Positions 10,986 to 20,669 of a stretch of 64,000 nucleotides of DNA are shown piece by piece; position 1 is the stretch's first letter, and each line of letters opens with the position of its first letter. The notes under the pieces were generated by a model, which made no database searches, was not told the DNA's origin, and saw only the letters and a program-made list of their open reading frames with translations. The stretch lies in the NCBI RefSeq assembly GCF_015624485.1, contig NZ_CP061378.1:5580001-5644000 (forward strand), read 5' to 3'. Source of the stretch: Bradyrhizobium genosp. L (GTDB lineage Bacteria > Pseudomonadota > Alphaproteobacteria > Rhizobiales > Xanthobacteraceae). Made by a program: the position numbers and the translations under genes.

Positions 10986-11948
10986 TCAGGACACGTCCGG
11001 GCCATAGGCCGGGGCGATCAGCCCGCCCGCCATACCGACACCAGCCTCGACATGGCCACGGGCCGGGCGCCGCACGGTCTCGGCCTCGACCACCCGCCAG
11101 GCGCTACGGTCGGCGAGCAGAGCCTTGAGCACGGCATGGTTGACCTTGTGACCGCCGCGGAGCGAACGATAGACGCCGAGCAGCGGCAGGCCGGCCAGCG
11201 CAAGGTCGCCGATCACGTCCAGGACCTTGTGGCGGGCGCACTCGTTGCCGTAGCGCAGGCCCTCGCTGTTGAGCAGGCGGGTCTCGTCGAACACCACCGT
11301 GTTGTCGAAATTGGCGCCGAGCGCGAAGCCTGCGCCCCAGAGCCGCGCCACGTCGTTCATGCAGCCGAAGGTACGGGCGCGCGCGACGTCGCGGCGGAAG
11401 CCTTCCGGTGAAAGATCGAAGGAGAAGGTCTGGTGGCCGATCACCGGGTTGGTGAAATCGATTTCGACCTCGGCGCGGAACCCGTTGGCAAACGGACGCA
11501 GCTCGCCGGTCGAATCGCCGATCTTGACCTGCACCGGCTTCAGCACCTGGATGAAACGGCGCAGCCCCGGCTGCGTGACGATGCCGGCCTGATCAATCGC
11601 GGCGACGAACGCCGCGGCGCTGCCGTCCATGATCGGAACTTCGGGTCCGTCGACCTCGATCGTGGCATTATCCACGCCCATGCCGCGCAGCGCAGCCAGC
11701 ACATGCTCGGCGGTGGAAACCAGCGGTCCTTCGCGGTCGCCCAGCACCGTTGCAAATTCGGTGGCGATCACGGCGTCGGCGGTGGCGGGAATTTCGCGGT
11801 CGGCACCGTCGAGACCGGTGCGGACAAAAATAAAACCTGCGTCGACAGGCGCAGGCCCGAGCGTGAGATGAACAGGAAGACCAGAATGTACGCCGACGCC
11901 CGTCACGGTGGCTTGCGACCGAAGCGTTGTTTGGCGGCTGAACTTCAT
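10986..11948 (-). CDS. lpxC: UDP-3-O-acyl-GlcNAc deacetylase
   Basis: Zinc enzyme for the committed step of lipid A synthesis. The 320-residue product has the zinc ligands: His in STAEHVLAAL, His in ARHKVLDVIGDLALAG together with its Asp, and His in RGGHKVNHAVL. The family stretch VPIMDGSAAAFV is present. ATG at 11948. It lies downstream of ftsZ, as in many proteobacteria, separated by a 350-base gap with a terminator-like hairpin, so it probably also has its own promoter. A weak hairpin (ACCGGC/GCCGGT) follows the stop. Confidence 0.96.
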   Translation of the reverse strand: MKFSRQTTLRSQATVTGVGVHSGLPVHLTLGPAPVDAGFIFVRTGLDGADREIPATADAVIATEFATVLGDREGPLVSTAEHVLAALRGMGVDNATIEVDGPEVPIMDGSAAAFVAAIDQAGIVTQPGLRRFIQVLKPVQVKIGDSTGELRPFANGFRAEVEIDFTNPVIGHQTFSFDLSPEGFRRDVARARTFGCMNDVARLWGAGFALGANFDNTVVFDETRLLNSEGLRYGNECARHKVLDVIGDLALAGLPLLGVYRSLRGGHKVNHAVLKALLADRSAWRVVEAETVRRPARGHVEAGVGMAGGLIAPAYGPDVS

Positions 11949-12298
11949 TCGATAATGCCCACTACCCGACTTCGCTCAATTCGAGAGGCCAATTTCCCCA
12001 AGGCCGACTCGCTTGAGCTCCCCAAGTCACGGCAGACCATAGTCACTGCCCGAGAGCGTACAACTCACGCTTCTTTACCGATTGTTACCCCATCTCCGCC
12101 GCATTCACGCCCAAGGTTAACCAAATTACGGCAGCGCTTCGGGGTCTTTCCGAAAGCCGCACTTGACCATGGAAAGTATAATTAATGATTTAATATCAGG
12201 CGGTTGCTCACTCGACCGTGACCGCTTCTCCGCCTAAAGACGAAGGCCCCGGCGGTTCTCGCCAGGGCCCTCTTTTTCCGCCAAGGTTGTAACAAACT
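11949..12298. other. Intergenic region between ftsZ and lpxC
   Basis: A 350-base gap without a credible gene. At its ftsZ side it holds a terminator-like hairpin (12245-12269). Next to it is an AT-rich patch around 12176-12198 (ATAATTAATGATTTAAT), which stands out against the GC-rich background and may contain the lpxC promoter. A GGTTAACC palindrome lies near 12116. No -35/-10 pair could be assigned with confidence. Confidence 0.5.
12245..12269 (-). terminator. Hairpin terminator after ftsZ
   Basis: Ten-base arms GGCCCCGGCG and CGCCAGGGCC (one G-U pair) around a 5-base loop. The hairpin is followed on the minus strand by TTCGTCTTT and on the plus strand by CTCTTTTT. It is 30 bases beyond the ftsZ stop. 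The minus-strand U-tract is interrupted, so termination may be partial. Confidence 0.6.
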
Positions 12299-14089
12299 TC
12301 AGTTTGCCTGCCGGCGCAGGAAGGCCGGGATATCAAGATGGTCGTCGCCCTGTGGCGCCGTGGCCACAGGTGCGGGGCGGCCATGAGCGTCCAGACCCTG
12401 CGGCGCGGGCCGCTTTGCGTATTCCGACACCGGTGATTCGTTCGCTGCGATCTGCTGCTGAACGCTGCGGGCCGCCTTGCGCTCGGGCAGCGGCGGCATC
12501 GCCGGCGCGGCCGGGCTGAAGCCACGGGCCGCGATCGGCGGCTCGGTCTCTTCGTCGCGGCGGCCGAGGCCGACATTGGCGAGGCGCTGCAGCAGCGACA
12601 GCCGGGTTTTCTGCGGATGTTCCGCCTCGCCGTCGCCGTGGGCCTGACGAATCTCGGCCTGCGCCGGCATCGGAAGGTCCTCGAACTTCGGCATCCGCGG
12701 GGCACGGACCGGCGAACGCTCGGCCGCCTGCGGAATGAAGGTTTCGGGCGGCATCGGCTCATGCTGCTCGACCTTGGCGACGTCGTGATCCGGGAACAGC
12801 GACGGCTTCTGGGCGATCGGGCGCACCGTGACGTCGCCATACTGCATCGGCGCCTGGGGCGTTTCCGGAGCAACCGCGGCCGCGATCGCCGCCAGCGCAG
12901 CGCGCTCGACAGTATTGGCGGCCGGACGCGGCTGGGGCACTGCCGCGGCGGCGGCCGGCCCGGCAATCGGAGAGACCGTCACGCCGGTCGGCGGTTCCAG
13001 CTTCTGGGTGCGTTCGGCCAGACGCTGATTGTCGGCGCGGAGGCGCGCGGTCAGGTCGGCCAGCCGGCTCTCCGGCGAGCCGCCGGTCTGCGGCGCGGCG
13101 GGGGTCTGGGAACGGGCGATCAACGCTTGCTCGATGCCGGTCGCGACCACCGAGACGCGGATGACGCCGTCGAGCGATTCGTCGAAGGTGGCGCCGACGA
13201 TGATGTTGGCGTCGGGATCGACCTCCTCGCGGATGCGGGTCGCGGCCTCGTCGACCTCGAACAAAGTGAGGTCCTTGCCGCCGGTGATCGAGATCAAGAG
13301 CCCGCGGGCGCCCTTCATCGAGCTGTCGTCGATCAGCGGGTTGGCGATCGCGGCTTCGGCTGCGGTCAGCGCCCGCTTCTCGCCGGTGGCCTCGCCGGTG
13401 CCCATCATCGCCTTGCCCATCTCCCGCATCACGGCGCGGACGTCGGCGAAGTCGAGGTTGATCAGGCCTTCCTTGACCATCAGGTCGGTGATGCAGGCGA
13501 CGCCCGAATAGAGCACCTGGTCGGCCATCGCGAAGGCGTCGGCGAAGGTGGTCTTCTCGTTGGCGACCCGGAACAGGTTCTGGTTCGGGATGATCAAGAG
13601 CGTGTCGACCACCTTGTGGAGCTCGGAAATACCGTGCTCGGCGGTGCGCATGCGGCGGCCGCCCTCGAAGTGGAACGGCTTGGTGACGACGCCGACGGTG
13701 AGGATGCCCATGTCGCGGGCGGCCTTGGCGATCACGGGCGCAGCCCCCGTGCCGGTGCCGCCGCCCATGCCGGCGGTGACGAACACCATGTTGGCGCCCG
13801 AGAGGTGATCGCGGAGTTCGTCGATGACTTCCTGCGCGGCGGCAGCGCCGACATCGGGCTGCGAACCGGCGCCGAGGCCCTGGGTCACGGCGGTGCCCAT
13901 CTGGATGATGCGCTGCGCCTTCGACATCGTCAGCGCCTGCGCGTCGGTGTTGGCGACGACGAAGTCGACGCCCTGCAACCCGGCGGTGATCATGTTGTTG
14001 ACGGCGTTACCACCCGCGCCACCGACGCCGAAGACGGTGATCCGCGGTTTCAGCTCGCTGATGTCAGGGGGGGTCAGATTGAGTGCCAT
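12299..14089 (-). CDS. ftsZ: Cell division protein FtsZ
   Basis: Tubulin-like GTPase that forms the division ring. The GTP-binding signature [11 protein letters not shown] is near residue 108, after [14 protein letters not shown] at the N-terminus and the T7 loop region [11 protein letters not shown]. The product is 596 residues, much longer than the usual 380-400. The extra length is an Ala/Pro-rich linker of more than 200 residues, ending in the conserved C-terminal peptide [12 protein letters not shown] that binds FtsA and other partners. Such long linkers are typical of Rhizobiales. ATG at 14089 with AGAGG upstream. It lies downstream of ftsQ and ftsA. Confidence 0.98.
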   Translation of the reverse strand: MALNLTPPDISELKPRITVFGVGGAGGNAVNNMITAGLQGVDFVVANTDAQALTMSKAQRIIQMGTAVTQGLGAGSQPDVGAAAAQEVIDELRDHLSGANMVFVTAGMGGGTGTGAAPVIAKAARDMGILTVGVVTKPFHFEGGRRMRTAEHGISELHKVVDTLLIIPNQNLFRVANEKTTFADAFAMADQVLYSGVACITDLMVKEGLINLDFADVRAVMREMGKAMMGTGEATGEKRALTAAEAAIANPLIDDSSMKGARGLLISITGGKDLTLFEVDEAATRIREEVDPDANIIVGATFDESLDGVIRVSVVATGIEQALIARSQTPAAPQTGGSPESRLADLTARLRADNQRLAERTQKLEPPTGVTVSPIAGPAAAAAVPQPRPAANTVERAALAAIAAAVAPETPQAPMQYGDVTVRPIAQKPSLFPDHDVAKVEQHEPMPPETFIPQAAERSPVRAPRMPKFEDLPMPAQAEIRQAHGDGEAEHPQKTRLSLLQRLANVGLGRRDEETEPPIAARGFSPAAPAMPPLPERKAARSVQQQIAANESPVSEYAKRPAPQGLDAHGRPAPVATAPQGDDHLDIPAFLRRQAN

Positions 14090-14178
14090 GGTTGCCTCTC
14101 TCGATTACGCGCGCGTTGGTTCGCCCCGGCCAACGGCCGCGGGAGCTGGTGAAAATGCTGTAAGCCGGGGTGCGGTCA

Positions 14179-15495
14179 TCAGAAGCCCTCGCGAAGCCAT
14201 CGTCCGACCTTTCCGAAGTAACCGTCAGTCCCTGTCCTGAGCTGCCGCGTGCGCCGCGGTTCGACATGTTCAAGATGAGCGTATTGCGGATAGACGAGCA
14301 GTCCGGTCGGCACCGAGAACGAGGCGCCCTTTGCCTCGTTGGGCAGCCGGCCGAAGCCGAGCGGGCGGCCGATGCGGACCTGGCGGTTGAGGATGCGGGT
14401 GGCGAGCTCGACGGTGCCGGTCAGTTGCGAGGCGCCGCCGCTCAGCACGACGCGTGCCCGCGGCTCGGCTGCGAAGGGTGAATCCGCGAGTCGGTCACGG
14501 ACCATCTCAAAAATCTCCTCGGCGCGATGCCGGACAATATTCGCGATGGTGGCGCGGGACACGATTTGCGGAGTCTCCCGATCGTCGCCTGCGGTCGGAA
14601 CGGACATCAGCTCGCGCGAGTCCGAGCCGCCGGTCAGCACCGTGCCGTATAAAGTCTTGATTCGCTCGGCATCCGCAATGCATGCGCCGATGCCGCGCGC
14701 AAGATCCATCGTGATGTGTTGCCCGCCGAGCGCAAATCCGGATGCGTGCACGAAGCGGCCGCCGGAATAGGTCGCGATCGTGGTCGATCCCGCGCCCATC
14801 TCGACGACGGCGGCGCCGAGATCGGCTTCATCGTCGGTGAGCACGGAGAGGCCGGCGACATAGGGGCTCGATGCCATGGCTTCGACGTTGAGATGACAAC
14901 GTTCGACCACAAGCATCAGATTCTTGGCGACCGTCGCGTCCGACGTCACCACGTTCATGTCGACGCCGAACTGTCGCGCCACCATGCCCTTGGGATCGCG
15001 GATGCCCTTGACGCCGTCGAGCGCATAGCCGACGGGGAGCGCATGCAGCACGGTGCGGCCGGCGCCGGCGGCGTGGCGCATGCCGGCCGAGGTGACGCGG
15101 CTGATATCGTCTGAGGTGACCGAGCCGCCGTGGATATCGGCAGCCGCTTCAACGAGTTGGCCATGCAGCCGGCCGCCCGACACCGACAGCAGAACGGACT
15201 CGACGCGCACCTTGGCCATGCGCTCGGCCAGCGCCACCGCGTGACGCACCGCCTTCTCGCATTCGGCGAGATCGACCACGGAGCCGGCCTTGACGCCGCG
15301 CGACTGGATCTGGCTGTAGCCGATCAGCTCGACCGCATGGGTGCGGCCGCGCAGCGCCTCGTTCGGCGGCGACGGCCTCAAGCGCGCGATCATGCAGGCG
15401 ATCTTGCTGGAGCCGACGTCGAGCGAGGCCACCAGCGCCGTGCGCTTGTGCATCGGTCGGGTCTTGGGGGTCAGGTTGCGATCGAGGCCGGTCAT
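14179..15495 (-). CDS. ftsA: Cell division protein FtsA
   Basis: Actin-like ATPase that tethers FtsZ filaments to the membrane. The 438-residue product opens its actin fold with VASLDVGSSKIACMIARL (about 23-40). The phosphate-2 region is GAAVVEMGAGSTTIATYSGG and the adenosine region is VVLSGGASQLTGTVELA. A C-terminal amphipathic tail (VGRWLREGF) fits the membrane-targeting helix. The start at 15495 overlaps the ftsQ stop by four bases (ATGA), so coupling is likely; an internal ATG at 15453 is possible. Confidence 0.97.
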   Translation of the reverse strand: MTGLDRNLTPKTRPMHKRTALVASLDVGSSKIACMIARLRPSPPNEALRGRTHAVELIGYSQIQSRGVKAGSVVDLAECEKAVRHAVALAERMAKVRVESVLLSVSGGRLHGQLVEAAADIHGGSVTSDDISRVTSAGMRHAAGAGRTVLHALPVGYALDGVKGIRDPKGMVARQFGVDMNVVTSDATVAKNLMLVVERCHLNVEAMASSPYVAGLSVLTDDEADLGAAVVEMGAGSTTIATYSGGRFVHASGFALGGQHITMDLARGIGACIADAERIKTLYGTVLTGGSDSRELMSVPTAGDDRETPQIVSRATIANIVRHRAEEIFEMVRDRLADSPFAAEPRARVVLSGGASQLTGTVELATRILNRQVRIGRPLGFGRLPNEAKGASFSVPTGLLVYPQYAHLEHVEPRRTRQLRTGTDGYFGKVGRWLREGF

Positions 15496-16496
15496 GCGGA
15501 ATCACCCGGCTTCTTCTTGGACTTCTTGTCCTTGAACAACTCGTCGCGGGCCTTGCCGGCCTCCTCGGACAATTGCACGACCAGGCGATCGGGCAACCGC
15601 ATGTCGACGGCGACGATGTCACGCGAGAACAGCTTCTCCTCCTTGTCGAGCTTGGAGAGCGCGGCAAGCGCGTTGCCGACGTCGTTCTCCGGCAGGCGGA
15701 CGTCGAGGCCGTCCTTCAGGCGCAGATTCCAGCGCCGCTCGCCGACATAGATCGCGGCCTTGGTCACCGAACGCACCTGCGGGTAGCGGTCGAGCAGCGC
15801 GAGGAAGTCCTGGGCATGGGTCTCGGCCCCCTTCCCCACCACCAGCGGCAGACTGAGGAAGCGGCGCGAGACATAGGGCTCGAGCACCGCGCCATCGGCG
15901 GCGATGACGGCGAGACGGCCGTCCTGCTGCCACAATGCGAAGGCGGTGCGCTCGACGATGTCGATCTGCAGCCGGCCCGGATAGAGCTTCAGGATGGTGG
16001 CGTCGGCGATCCAGGGATTGGCCTTCAGCCGGTTGCGAACGGTGTCTGCGTCGAGGAACAGCAGCGAGGAGCGGCCGTTGACGCCGCCGATCGCCAGCAC
16101 TTCGTCCTGGCTCAATTGCTTGCGACCGTTGATGCCGACGGCGGTGATGCGGAAGCCCGCGGCATTGGCGAGCGCGTTACGGGTGTCGCTCAGCGCGGAC
16201 GTGAATTCGTCGACATGGCCGCCCTTGACGATGCCGAAGCCGGCGCTGCCGAACAGGATCGCGAGCGTCGCGACGACACCGATCCGGCGCGGCAAATATC
16301 GCTCGACCATCAGGATGAGGCGGTTCGGCGGCTCGCGGTCGATCACCGGCCGCCTGGCGGGGCGTTGGCGGCGGCGCGCGAAATGGGCGCCGGCATATTC
16401 GCGCAACAGCACCACCGCTCCAATAGCGGCTGCTTTCAGGTCAGCTTGGGGCCCCAGCGATCGTACCGATCGAGCGAGGCGTCCTGCACCATCCAT
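15492..16496 (-). CDS. ftsQ: Cell division protein FtsQ
   Basis: Bitopic inner-membrane divisome protein. The 334-residue product has a long basic cytoplasmic N-terminus (about 70 residues, RRRQRPARRP) and one membrane segment (RIGVVATLAILFGSAGFGIV). A periplasmic POTRA domain follows (FRITAVGINGRKQLSQDEVL to LQIDIVER), then the beta domain. The lysine-rich tail DKKSKKKPGDSA ends the protein. Upstream there is a 320-base gap, so a promoter for ftsQ-ftsA-ftsZ is likely there, as in Caulobacter. Confidence 0.95.
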   Translation of the reverse strand: MDGAGRLARSVRSLGPQADLKAAAIGAVVLLREYAGAHFARRRQRPARRPVIDREPPNRLILMVERYLPRRIGVVATLAILFGSAGFGIVKGGHVDEFTSALSDTRNALANAAGFRITAVGINGRKQLSQDEVLAIGGVNGRSSLLFLDADTVRNRLKANPWIADATILKLYPGRLQIDIVERTAFALWQQDGRLAVIAADGAVLEPYVSRRFLSLPLVVGKGAETHAQDFLALLDRYPQVRSVTKAAIYVGERRWNLRLKDGLDVRLPENDVGNALAALSKLDKEEKLFSRDIVAVDMRLPDRLVVQLSEEAGKARDELFKDKKSKKKPGDSA

Positions 16497-16816
16497 TGCA
16501 CGAGCTCGTCACATGTTGTGCCCGCACAACCCCGCGGGTCCCGACGCAGGAACGTCTCGGCAAATCCGGTGGGATAGAGTGGCCCCCTGTTCCCTGGTTG
16601 CGTTCCTCGAAGCGGAAATCCGCGACAGCTCACGCCCCGGCAGCCAAGCGCTACATGCGCCGCCAGCGTTAACCTTCGGCCTTCCTGGTAAACAAACGGT
16701 AAACGATACCTACCCGGAGCGTGTTTTGATCAACGCTGTGAGTACTTTGCCGCGAACCCGTTAGCATTTTAGCAACAGCGGCGGGTTCCATGCCCGGGAG
16801 GCGCGGGTTCCCGCCG
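16497..16816. other. Intergenic region upstream of ftsQ
   Basis: A 320-base gap between ddl and ftsQ. No credible gene is seen; the short frames here lack ribosome sites. It contains the duplicated hexamer site at 16687-16704 (listed separately) and probably the promoter for ftsQAZ. No sigma-70 pair could be assigned with confidence. Confidence 0.45.
16687..16704 (-). promoter_or_regulatory. Candidate CtrA-like site upstream of ftsQ
   Basis: Read on the minus strand the site is GTTTACCGTTTGTTTACC, that is TTTA-N7-TTTACC. The CtrA consensus known from Caulobacter is TTAA-N7-TTAA, often ending CC, so each half has one mismatch but the spacing is exact. The same pattern recurs at 33209-33226. 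In Caulobacter CtrA activates ftsQA. This is a pattern match, not evidence of binding. Confidence 0.3.
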
Positions 16817-17803
16817 CTACCTCGCCACACGGCGCCGGGCGAGCACGATCTGGTCGTGGAGGAAGTCGGCAAAGCCGATGCCGTGGGCCTTCAGCGCCTT
16901 GGGGTAGAGCGATGCCGCCGTCAGCCCGGGCAGCGTGTTGGTCTCGAGGTAGACTGGACCTTTCGCCGACACGATGAAATCGCTGCGCGAATAGCCGGCG
17001 CAGGACAATGCGCGGTGCGCCTTCAGTGCGTGATCCATGATCGCGGCCGAGACCTCGGGCGCGAAGCGACCGGGGCAGATCTCCTGGGTCGACTTCAGCA
17101 GGTATTTGGCCGTGTAGTCGAAGCCGCCATCCGCCGGCACGATCTCGATCGGCGGCAGCGCGAATACCGCGCCGTCGGATTGCTCGAGCACGCCGCAGGT
17201 TGCCTCCACGCCGGAGACGAACGGCTCGACCAGATACTCTTCCTGCTCGGCCGCATTGCGAACCGCGACCAGATCCTGCTTCGCATTGACAAAGATCAGG
17301 CCGTAGCTCGAACCGTCCTTCGCGGGCTTTGCGATCAGCCTGCCGTATTCGGCAAACGCCTGCTCGATCTGTTCGACGGCGATGCCCTGCGGCGCGTTCA
17401 CGCCGGCGATCGCCGCAAAGCGCTTCGCCGCCGGCTTGTCGAAGGCGAGATGCGACGACGCCGAGCCGGAGCCGGTGAACGCGACGCCGCGCAGTTCGCA
17501 CATCGCCTGCAACTCGCCATTCTCGGCACAGCCACCATGCAGGCCGAGGACCAGCACGCGCTGCTCGGCGCCTGCCTTGTCCAGCGCGGCACCGAGCGCG
17601 ACGCCGCGATCGCCGGGCTTGAAATCGACCTCGAAGGGACGCGCGTGATTGAGCAGCTGCGCGGAGGTCACGGCGTGCACAGTATCGTCGACGTCCCAGA
17701 ACCAGAGATCGGCCCCGGGTAGCGCGCGGTGCAGCGCCTGCGCGCTTGCCACCGAGACCAGGCGCTCCTTGCTGGCGCCGCCGAACAGAATCGTGGTCTG
17801 CAT
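16817..17803 (-). CDS. ddl: D-alanine--D-alanine ligase
   Basis: ATP-grasp enzyme that makes the D-Ala-D-Ala dipeptide for peptidoglycan precursors. The 328-residue product starts with LFGGASKERLVSVASAQAL, a variant of the family GGxSxEREVS motif. LVLGLHGGCAENGELQ matches the HGxxGEDG region, KPAKDGSSYGL is the ATP-grasp loop, and the C-terminal metal-binding LETNTLPGLT matches the EVNTxPG signature. The N-terminal motif departs from E. coli DdlB, but position in the cluster and overall match support the call. ATG at 17803, only 12 bases from a family A palindrome. Confidence 0.88.
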   Translation of the reverse strand: MQTTILFGGASKERLVSVASAQALHRALPGADLWFWDVDDTVHAVTSAQLLNHARPFEVDFKPGDRGVALGAALDKAGAEQRVLVLGLHGGCAENGELQAMCELRGVAFTGSGSASSHLAFDKPAAKRFAAIAGVNAPQGIAVEQIEQAFAEYGRLIAKPAKDGSSYGLIFVNAKQDLVAVRNAAEQEEYLVEPFVSGVEATCGVLEQSDGAVFALPPIEIVPADGGFDYTAKYLLKSTQEICPGRFAPEVSAAIMDHALKAHRALSCAGYSRSDFIVSAKGPVYLETNTLPGLTAASLYPKALKAHGIGFADFLHDQIVLARRRVAR

Positions 17804-17815
17804 CAGTTCTATCCT

Positions 17816-17906
17816 GTCATTCCGGGATGGTCCGAAGGACCAGACCCGGAATCTCGTTTCATCACCTCTGGATTCCGGGTTCGCGCTGCGCGCGCCCCGG
17901 AATGAC
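17816..17906. repeat. Family A double palindrome between murB and ddl
   Basis: A 91-bp element starting GTCATTCCGGGATGGTCC and ending GCGCCCCGGAATGAC. Arm 1 has inner stem GGTCC/GGACC; arm 2 has CGCG/CGCG around GCTG. It fills the murB-ddl gap, starting 12 bases upstream of the ddl start codon and touching the murB stop region, so it is transcribed inside the cell-wall operon. Confidence 0.85.
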
Positions 17907-17908
17907 GA

Positions 17909-18829
17909 CTAGCCCGGAATCCCGATCCGCTTGATTTCCCAGTGTAGCTCGATTCCGGAATTGTGCTTCACGCGTTCGCGGACCGTCTCGCCCAACGCCT
18001 CGATGTCATGCCCGGTGGCGTTGCCGGTATTGATCAGGAAATTGCAGTGCAGCTCCGAGACCTGCGCGCCGCCGAGCTTGAGGCCGCGGCAACCGGCAGC
18101 GTCGATCAGCTTCCAGGCACTGTGGCCCGGCGGGTTCTTGAAGGTCGAGCCGCCGGTCTTCTCGCGGATCGGCTGTGCGGTCTCGCGATGGGCTTGCACC
18201 TCGTTCATGCGGATGCGGATTGCTTCCGCATCGGTGATGCTGCCGCGGAAGCGCGCCGAGGTGAAGATGATGGAGGGATCGACGCCGCTGCTGCGGTAGA
18301 CGAACTTCATGTCGGCATTGGTGAAGTTGTGCTTGGCGCCGTCGCGGCCGATGCCGGTCGCCTCCACCAGCACATCCTTGGTCTCGCCGCCGTTGGCGCC
18401 AGCATTCATCCGCAGCGCACCGCCGACCGTGCCGGGAATGCCGAACAGGAATTCCATGCCGCCGATATTGGCGCCCGCTGCCGTCTCCGCCACGCGCTTG
18501 TCGAGCGCTGCGGCGCCGGCGGTGACGATATCATCGGCCGCGCTGGTCTCGCCGAACGCCCGCGGCGCCAGCCGGATCACCACCCCCGGCAGGCCGCCAT
18601 CGCGCACGATCAGGTTGGAGCCGACACCGACGACATAGACCGGCCACTCCTGCGGCAGGTGCTTGAGGAAGTATGCGAGATCATCCTCATCCGCCGGCGT
18701 GAACAAAACCTGCGCCGGCCCGCCGACCCGAAACCAGGTCAGCTCCGAAAGCCGCTGATTGGCCAGCAACCGCCCGCGCAGCTCCGGCATCGCGGCTTTC
18801 AGATCAGGCGTGATGTCGGGGAAGGTCAT
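17909..18829 (-). CDS. murB: UDP-N-acetylmuramate dehydrogenase
   Basis: FAD- and NADPH-dependent reductase that forms UDP-MurNAc. The 306-residue product shows the FAD-binding stretches [15 protein letters not shown] and [17 protein letters not shown]. The catalytic-serine region is [10 protein letters not shown], and near the C-terminus lies [19 protein letters not shown] at 18829. It lies between murC and ddl and is separated from murC by the GIY-YIG insertion at 18847-19219. Confidence 0.96.
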   Translation of the reverse strand: MTFPDITPDLKAAMPELRGRLLANQRLSELTWFRVGGPAQVLFTPADEDDLAYFLKHLPQEWPVYVVGVGSNLIVRDGGLPGVVIRLAPRAFGETSAADDIVTAGAAALDKRVAETAAGANIGGMEFLFGIPGTVGGALRMNAGANGGETKDVLVEATGIGRDGAKHNFTNADMKFVYRSSGVDPSIIFTSARFRGSITDAEAIRIRMNEVQAHRETAQPIREKTGGSTFKNPPGHSAWKLIDAAGCRGLKLGGAQVSELHCNFLINTGNATGHDIEALGETVRERVKHNSGIELHWEIKRIGIPG

Positions 18830-18846
18830 GCCAACTCACCCAGTCC

Positions 18847-18881
18847 GTCATGGCCGGGCTTGTCCCGGCCATCCACGTCTT
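18847..18881. repeat. Left 35-bp inverted repeat of the GIY-YIG element (family D)
   Basis: Begins GTCATGGCCGGGCTTGTCC and ends CGGCCATCCACGTCTT. It contains a 9-bp stem, ATGGCCGGG with CCCGGCCAT, around a 5-base loop. The repeat at 19185-19219 is its exact reverse complement over all 35 bases. Its left edge is 17 bases upstream of the murB start codon on that operon's transcript. Confidence 0.92.
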
Positions 18882-18894
18882 GCAATATCTCCGC

Positions 18895-19185
18895 ATGGCA
18901 GGTGGGTACGTCTATTTTCTGACCAACCGTCCGAACGGCATCCTGTATGTCGGAGTGACGAGCGATCTTGTCCGCCGAATATTCGAGCATCGGTCCGGAT
19001 TCGTTGATGGCTTCACCAAGCGGTATGGTTTGAAGCGGCTGGTCTACTTTGAGCAGTTTGACGACATTCGCGATGCCATTCAGCGCGAACACAACATCAA
19101 GCATTGGCCGCGCGCATGGAAGGTCCGCAAGATTGTCGTGGCGAACCCGAATTGGGACGATCTCTTCGACACCATCACACAGTAA
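18895..19185 (+). CDS. Small GIY-YIG nuclease (copy 2)
   Basis: A 96-residue single-domain GIY-YIG protein. The core reads YVYFLTN (GIY position), LYVGVTSDLVRRIFEHR (YIG and catalytic Arg), Glu in AIQREHNIKHW and Asn in VANPNW. I chose the ATG at 18895, at the domain start. The in-frame ATG at 18850 lies inside the left inverted repeat and would add a peptide encoded by the repeat. The TAA stop (19183-19185) shares its last base with the right inverted repeat. It is opposite in strand to murB and murC. Nuclease activity is inferred from the family; the target is unknown. Confidence 0.85.
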   Translation: MAGGYVYFLTNRPNGILYVGVTSDLVRRIFEHRSGFVDGFTKRYGLKRLVYFEQFDDIRDAIQREHNIKHWPRAWKVRKIVVANPNWDDLFDTITQ

Positions 19186-19219
19186 AGACGTGGATGGCCG
19201 GGACAAGCCCGGCCATGAC
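19185..19219. repeat. Right 35-bp inverted repeat of the GIY-YIG element (family D)
   Basis: Begins AAGACGTGGATGGCCGGG and ends CAAGCCCGGCCATGAC; exact reverse complement of 18847-18881. Its first base is the last base of the GIY-YIG stop codon. It ends 22 bases before the murC stop. Confidence 0.92.
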
Positions 19220-19241
19220 GAGGAGAGAGACCGCACGGCCA

Positions 19242-20645
19242 TCACCCCAGCGCCTTCAATTCGTCCGGCAGCGCGTAGGCCCATTGCGTGATGTTGCCGG
19301 CGCCGAGGCAGACGACGAGGTCGCCGGGCTTTGCAATGCCGTGCACGATGTTCGCGAGCTTGCTCGTGTCAGGCAGCGGGATGACGTTGCGATGGCCGTG
19401 GGCGCGCAGGCCGGCGGCGAAATGGTCGCGGTCGATGCCCGGGATCGGCGGCTCGCCGGCGGCATACACCTCCGCGACCACGACGGCATCGGCGTCGTTG
19501 AAGCAGGTGCAGAATTCCTCGAACAGCGATTGCAGGCGGGTGAAGCGATGCGGCTGCACCACGGCGATGATCTTGCCGTTGACGGATTCCCGCGCCGCCT
19601 TCAGCACGGCTGCGATCTCCACCGGGTGATGGCCGTAATCGTCGATCACGGTGACGCCGTTCCACTCGCCCGTCTTGGTGAAGCGCCGCTTGACGCCACC
19701 GAAGCCCGCCATCGCCTGGCGGATCACGTCGTCGGACACGCCGAGCTGATGCGCAACCGCGATCGCCGCCGTTGCGTTGGACGCGTTGTGACGGCCCGGC
19801 ATCGGCAGCGTGATGTCGGCAATCTCGTGCACTGCGCCGCTGTTGCGATCGCGAATTGCGACGGTGAATTTGGAGCCGCCGCCCATCGGCGTCAGCTCCT
19901 TGAGCTGCGCGTCGGCCTGCGGGTTCTGGCCGTAGGTGATGATGCGGCGATCCTCGACCTTGCCGACCAGGCTCTGCACCACCGGATGATCGATGCACAT
20001 CACGGCAAAACCGTAGAACGGCACGTTCTCGACAAAGCTGCGGAAGGCGTCCTGGATCGCCTCGAACGTCTTGAAGTGATCGAGATGCTCGGGATCGATA
20101 TTGGTGACGATGACGACGTCGGACGGCAGTTTCAGGAAAGTGCCGTCGCTCTCGTCGGCCTCGACCACCATCCAGTCGCCCGCCCCGAGCCGCGCATTGG
20201 AGCCATAGGCATTGATGATGCCGCCATTGATCACGGTCGGATCGAGCCCGCCGGCGTCGAGCAAGGTCGCCACCATCGTCGTCGTGGTGGTCTTGCCGTG
20301 GGTGCCGGCGATCGCGACGCAGCTCTTCAGCCGCATCAATTCCGCCAGCATCTCGGCGCGCCGCACCACCGGAAGGCGCCGCGCGCGCGCCGCCATCAGT
20401 TCGGGATTGTCGCGCTTGATCGCGGTCGAGACCACGACGACATCGGCGCCGTCGACATTCTCGGCCTTGTGGCCGACCGAGACCTTGGCGCCCTTCTTGC
20501 GCAGCCGATCGAGGTTGTAATTGTCCGAGGCGTCCGAGCCCTGCACGGTGTAGCCGAGATTGAGCAGCACCTCGGCAATGCCGCTCATGCCGATGCCGCC
20601 GATCCCGACGAAATGAATGGGCCCGATCTCGCGCGGCAGTCTCAT
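19242..20645 (-). CDS. murC: UDP-N-acetylmuramate--L-alanine ligase
   Basis: ATP-dependent ligase adding L-Ala to UDP-MurNAc. The 467-residue product has the N-terminal dinucleotide-like loop [18 protein letters not shown] (about 12-29) and the Mur ligase ATP loop [17 protein letters not shown]. The middle-domain stretch is [19 protein letters not shown], and [16 protein letters not shown] marks the C-terminal domain. ATG at 20645. It follows the unknown gene by 24 bases. Confidence 0.97.
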   Translation of the reverse strand: MRLPREIGPIHFVGIGGIGMSGIAEVLLNLGYTVQGSDASDNYNLDRLRKKGAKVSVGHKAENVDGADVVVVSTAIKRDNPELMAARARRLPVVRRAEMLAELMRLKSCVAIAGTHGKTTTTTMVATLLDAGGLDPTVINGGIINAYGSNARLGAGDWMVVEADESDGTFLKLPSDVVIVTNIDPEHLDHFKTFEAIQDAFRSFVENVPFYGFAVMCIDHPVVQSLVGKVEDRRIITYGQNPQADAQLKELTPMGGGSKFTVAIRDRNSGAVHEIADITLPMPGRHNASNATAAIAVAHQLGVSDDVIRQAMAGFGGVKRRFTKTGEWNGVTVIDDYGHHPVEIAAVLKAARESVNGKIIAVVQPHRFTRLQSLFEEFCTCFNDADAVVVAEVYAAGEPPIPGIDRDHFAAGLRAHGHRNVIPLPDTSKLANIVHGIAKPGDLVVCLGAGNITQWAYALPDELKALG

Positions 20646-20669
20646 GCTCGTCGTTCCTTTTGGAGCGCT

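Larger units (their letters stand above)
18847..19219. mobile_element. Putative GIY-YIG element with perfect terminal inverted repeats
   Basis: A 373-bp unit in which a small GIY-YIG nuclease gene forms the spacer between two 35-bp perfectly inverted hairpin repeats. It lies between murC and murB, transcribed against them. No convincing target-site duplication is visible at the edges, so it is not a classical insertion sequence. The layout resembles a REPIN (two inverted REP units) carrying a gene. Mobility is inferred. Confidence 0.6.

Noticed and set aside
12617..14152. 511-codon open frame antisense to ftsZ
   Set aside because: Shadow of ftsZ; repetitive Gly/Arg/Asp content only.
18850..18894. 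Upstream start of GIY-YIG copy 2 inside the inverted repeat
   Set aside because: The extra residues are encoded by the repeat itself; the domain starts at 18895.
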